This document shows, piece by piece, positions 41,377-41,697 of a stretch of 41,697 nucleotides of DNA. The notes under the pieces are model-generated. The model had not been told where the DNA came from, did no database searches, and was given only the letters and a program-made list of their open reading frames with translations. Source of the stretch: JBBRSD01 sp038245725 (lineage in GTDB: Bacteria > Actinomycetota > Coriobacteriia > Anaerosomatales > JAAXUF01); the NCBI GenBank assembly GCA_038245725.1, contig JBBRSD010000013.1, positions 1 to 41,697 on the forward strand, in the 5' to 3' direction. Made by a program: the position numbers and the translations under genes. Every line of letters starts with the position of its first letter. Within the stretch, counting starts at the first letter, position 1.

Positions 41377-41422
41377 AAAAGGCCCCTTCGAACTCCTCGG
41401 TAAGGAGTCCTATGGGGCCTTC
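41377..41422 (-). terminator. terminator of the tRNA cluster
   Basis: On the minus strand AAGGCCCC pairs with GGGGCCTT, and inside ACTCCT pairs with AGGAGT, followed by TTTTC. It lies 9 bp past the tRNA-Lys 3' end. Confidence 0.85.
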
Positions 41423-41431
41423 GAGTACACA

Positions 41432-41507
41432 TGGTGGGCCGTATAGGGATCGAACCTATGACCTTGGGATTAAGAGTCCCCTGCTCTACCAGCTGAGCTA
41501 ACGGCCC
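41432..41507 (-). tRNA. tRNA-Lys (CUU)
   Basis: A 76-nt tRNA with encoded CCA (41432-41434). Acceptor arms GGGCCGT and ACGGCCC pair. The D arm is GCTCAGCTGGTAGAGC, the anticodon loop CTCTTAA gives CTT, and the T arm has GGTTCGATCC. The last pair of the anticodon stem (27-43) is G-A rather than a standard pair. Confidence 0.95.
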
Positions 41508-41558
41508 ATATGTAGGCGCTTCGCCGTTTGTACCGGCTGCCCGCGCGTTTTCAACCTA

Positions 41559-41636
41559 TGGGGTGGGTAACGGGGCTCGAACCCGCGACCTTCGGAGCCA
41601 CAGTCCGACGCTCTAACCAACTGAGCTACACCCACC
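41559..41636 (-). tRNA. tRNA-His (GUG)
   Basis: The anticodon loop CTGTGGC gives GTG. The 5' end carries the extra G-1 (41636) facing discriminator C73 (41562), the histidine identity pair, and CCA is encoded (41559-41561). Acceptor arms are GTGGGTG and TACCCAC. Confidence 0.95.
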
Positions 41637-41646
41637 ATAAGTGACT

Positions 41647-41697
41647 TGGCACGCCCGGAGGGATTCGAACCCCCGGCCTAGAGATTAGAAGTCTCCC
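41647..41697 (-). tRNA. tRNA-Arg (UCU), partial
   Basis: The 3' part lies in the window: CCA at 41647-41649, T arm GGGTTCGAATCCC and the anticodon loop CTTCTAA, giving TCT. The 5' half lies beyond the right edge. It is upstream of tRNA-His in the same cluster. Confidence 0.9.

Overview
The window is a 41.7 kb piece of a high-GC bacterial chromosome, most likely an actinobacterium of the class Coriobacteriia (order Anaerosomatales / OPB41-like). This rests on the 16S rRNA 5' end, which reads like Coriobacteriia, the high GC, the style of the core proteins, and the arg, infC-rpmI-rplT and tig-clpP-clpX clusters. The assignment is inference from memory of such sequences, not from a search. Most genes lie on the minus strand.

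Layout. (1) 1-2014: the 5' end of a 16S rRNA gene with its leader and a candidate promoter, preceded on the same strand by tyrS. (2) 2233-9564: two class A penicillin-binding proteins on the plus strand, one with PASTA and PKD domains, separated by an opposing 802-residue U32-family protein. (3) 9635-20030: a long minus-strand run argC-argJ-argB-argD-argF-argR-argG-argH-mpg-nif3, a complete ornithine-to-arginine route with its own repressor gene. It starts from a promoter whose -35/-10 spacer holds a palindrome that looks like an ARG box. (4) 20058-23880: pheS-pheT behind a T-box leader with a clear terminator. (5) 23928-24835: a two-gene SipW-like signal peptidase / TasA-CalY-like exported protein cassette. 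(6) 24996-28993: thrS, then infC-rpmI-rplT with an attenuator and an apparent AUC start codon for IF3, and a membrane zinc-ribbon protein upstream. (7) 29095-33141: valS-folC. (8) 33383-36979: a small cysteine-rich protein facing tig-clpP-clpX, and a tRNA-Leu. (9) 37080-41211: an accessory stretch with DUF190-CrcB, an ArsR-type regulator with a palindromic operator and a 25-codon reading frame after it, an orphan protein, a cupin, an FTR1-type iron permease interrupted by a 1-nt frameshift, and a cytochrome c lipoprotein. (10) 41377-41697: tRNA-Arg, tRNA-His, tRNA-Lys and a terminator.

Functionally the window is mostly housekeeping: aminoacyl-tRNA synthetases (Tyr, Phe, Thr, Val), initiation and ribosomal proteins, protein quality control, peptidoglycan synthesis, folate and arginine biosynthesis. 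The regulatory layer is unusually readable: a T-box, an attenuated infC leader, ArgR-type palindromes on the arg promoter, an ArsR operator, and a DtxR/IdeR-like box at the iron permease promoter. I found no phage, transposon, CRISPR or defence system, and no gene cluster that I can call a new system with confidence. The best candidates for novelty are the SipW/CalY-like pair, the ArsR-micro-ORF-CrcB-DUF190 segment, the small cysteine-rich protein and the PKD-tailed penicillin-binding protein.
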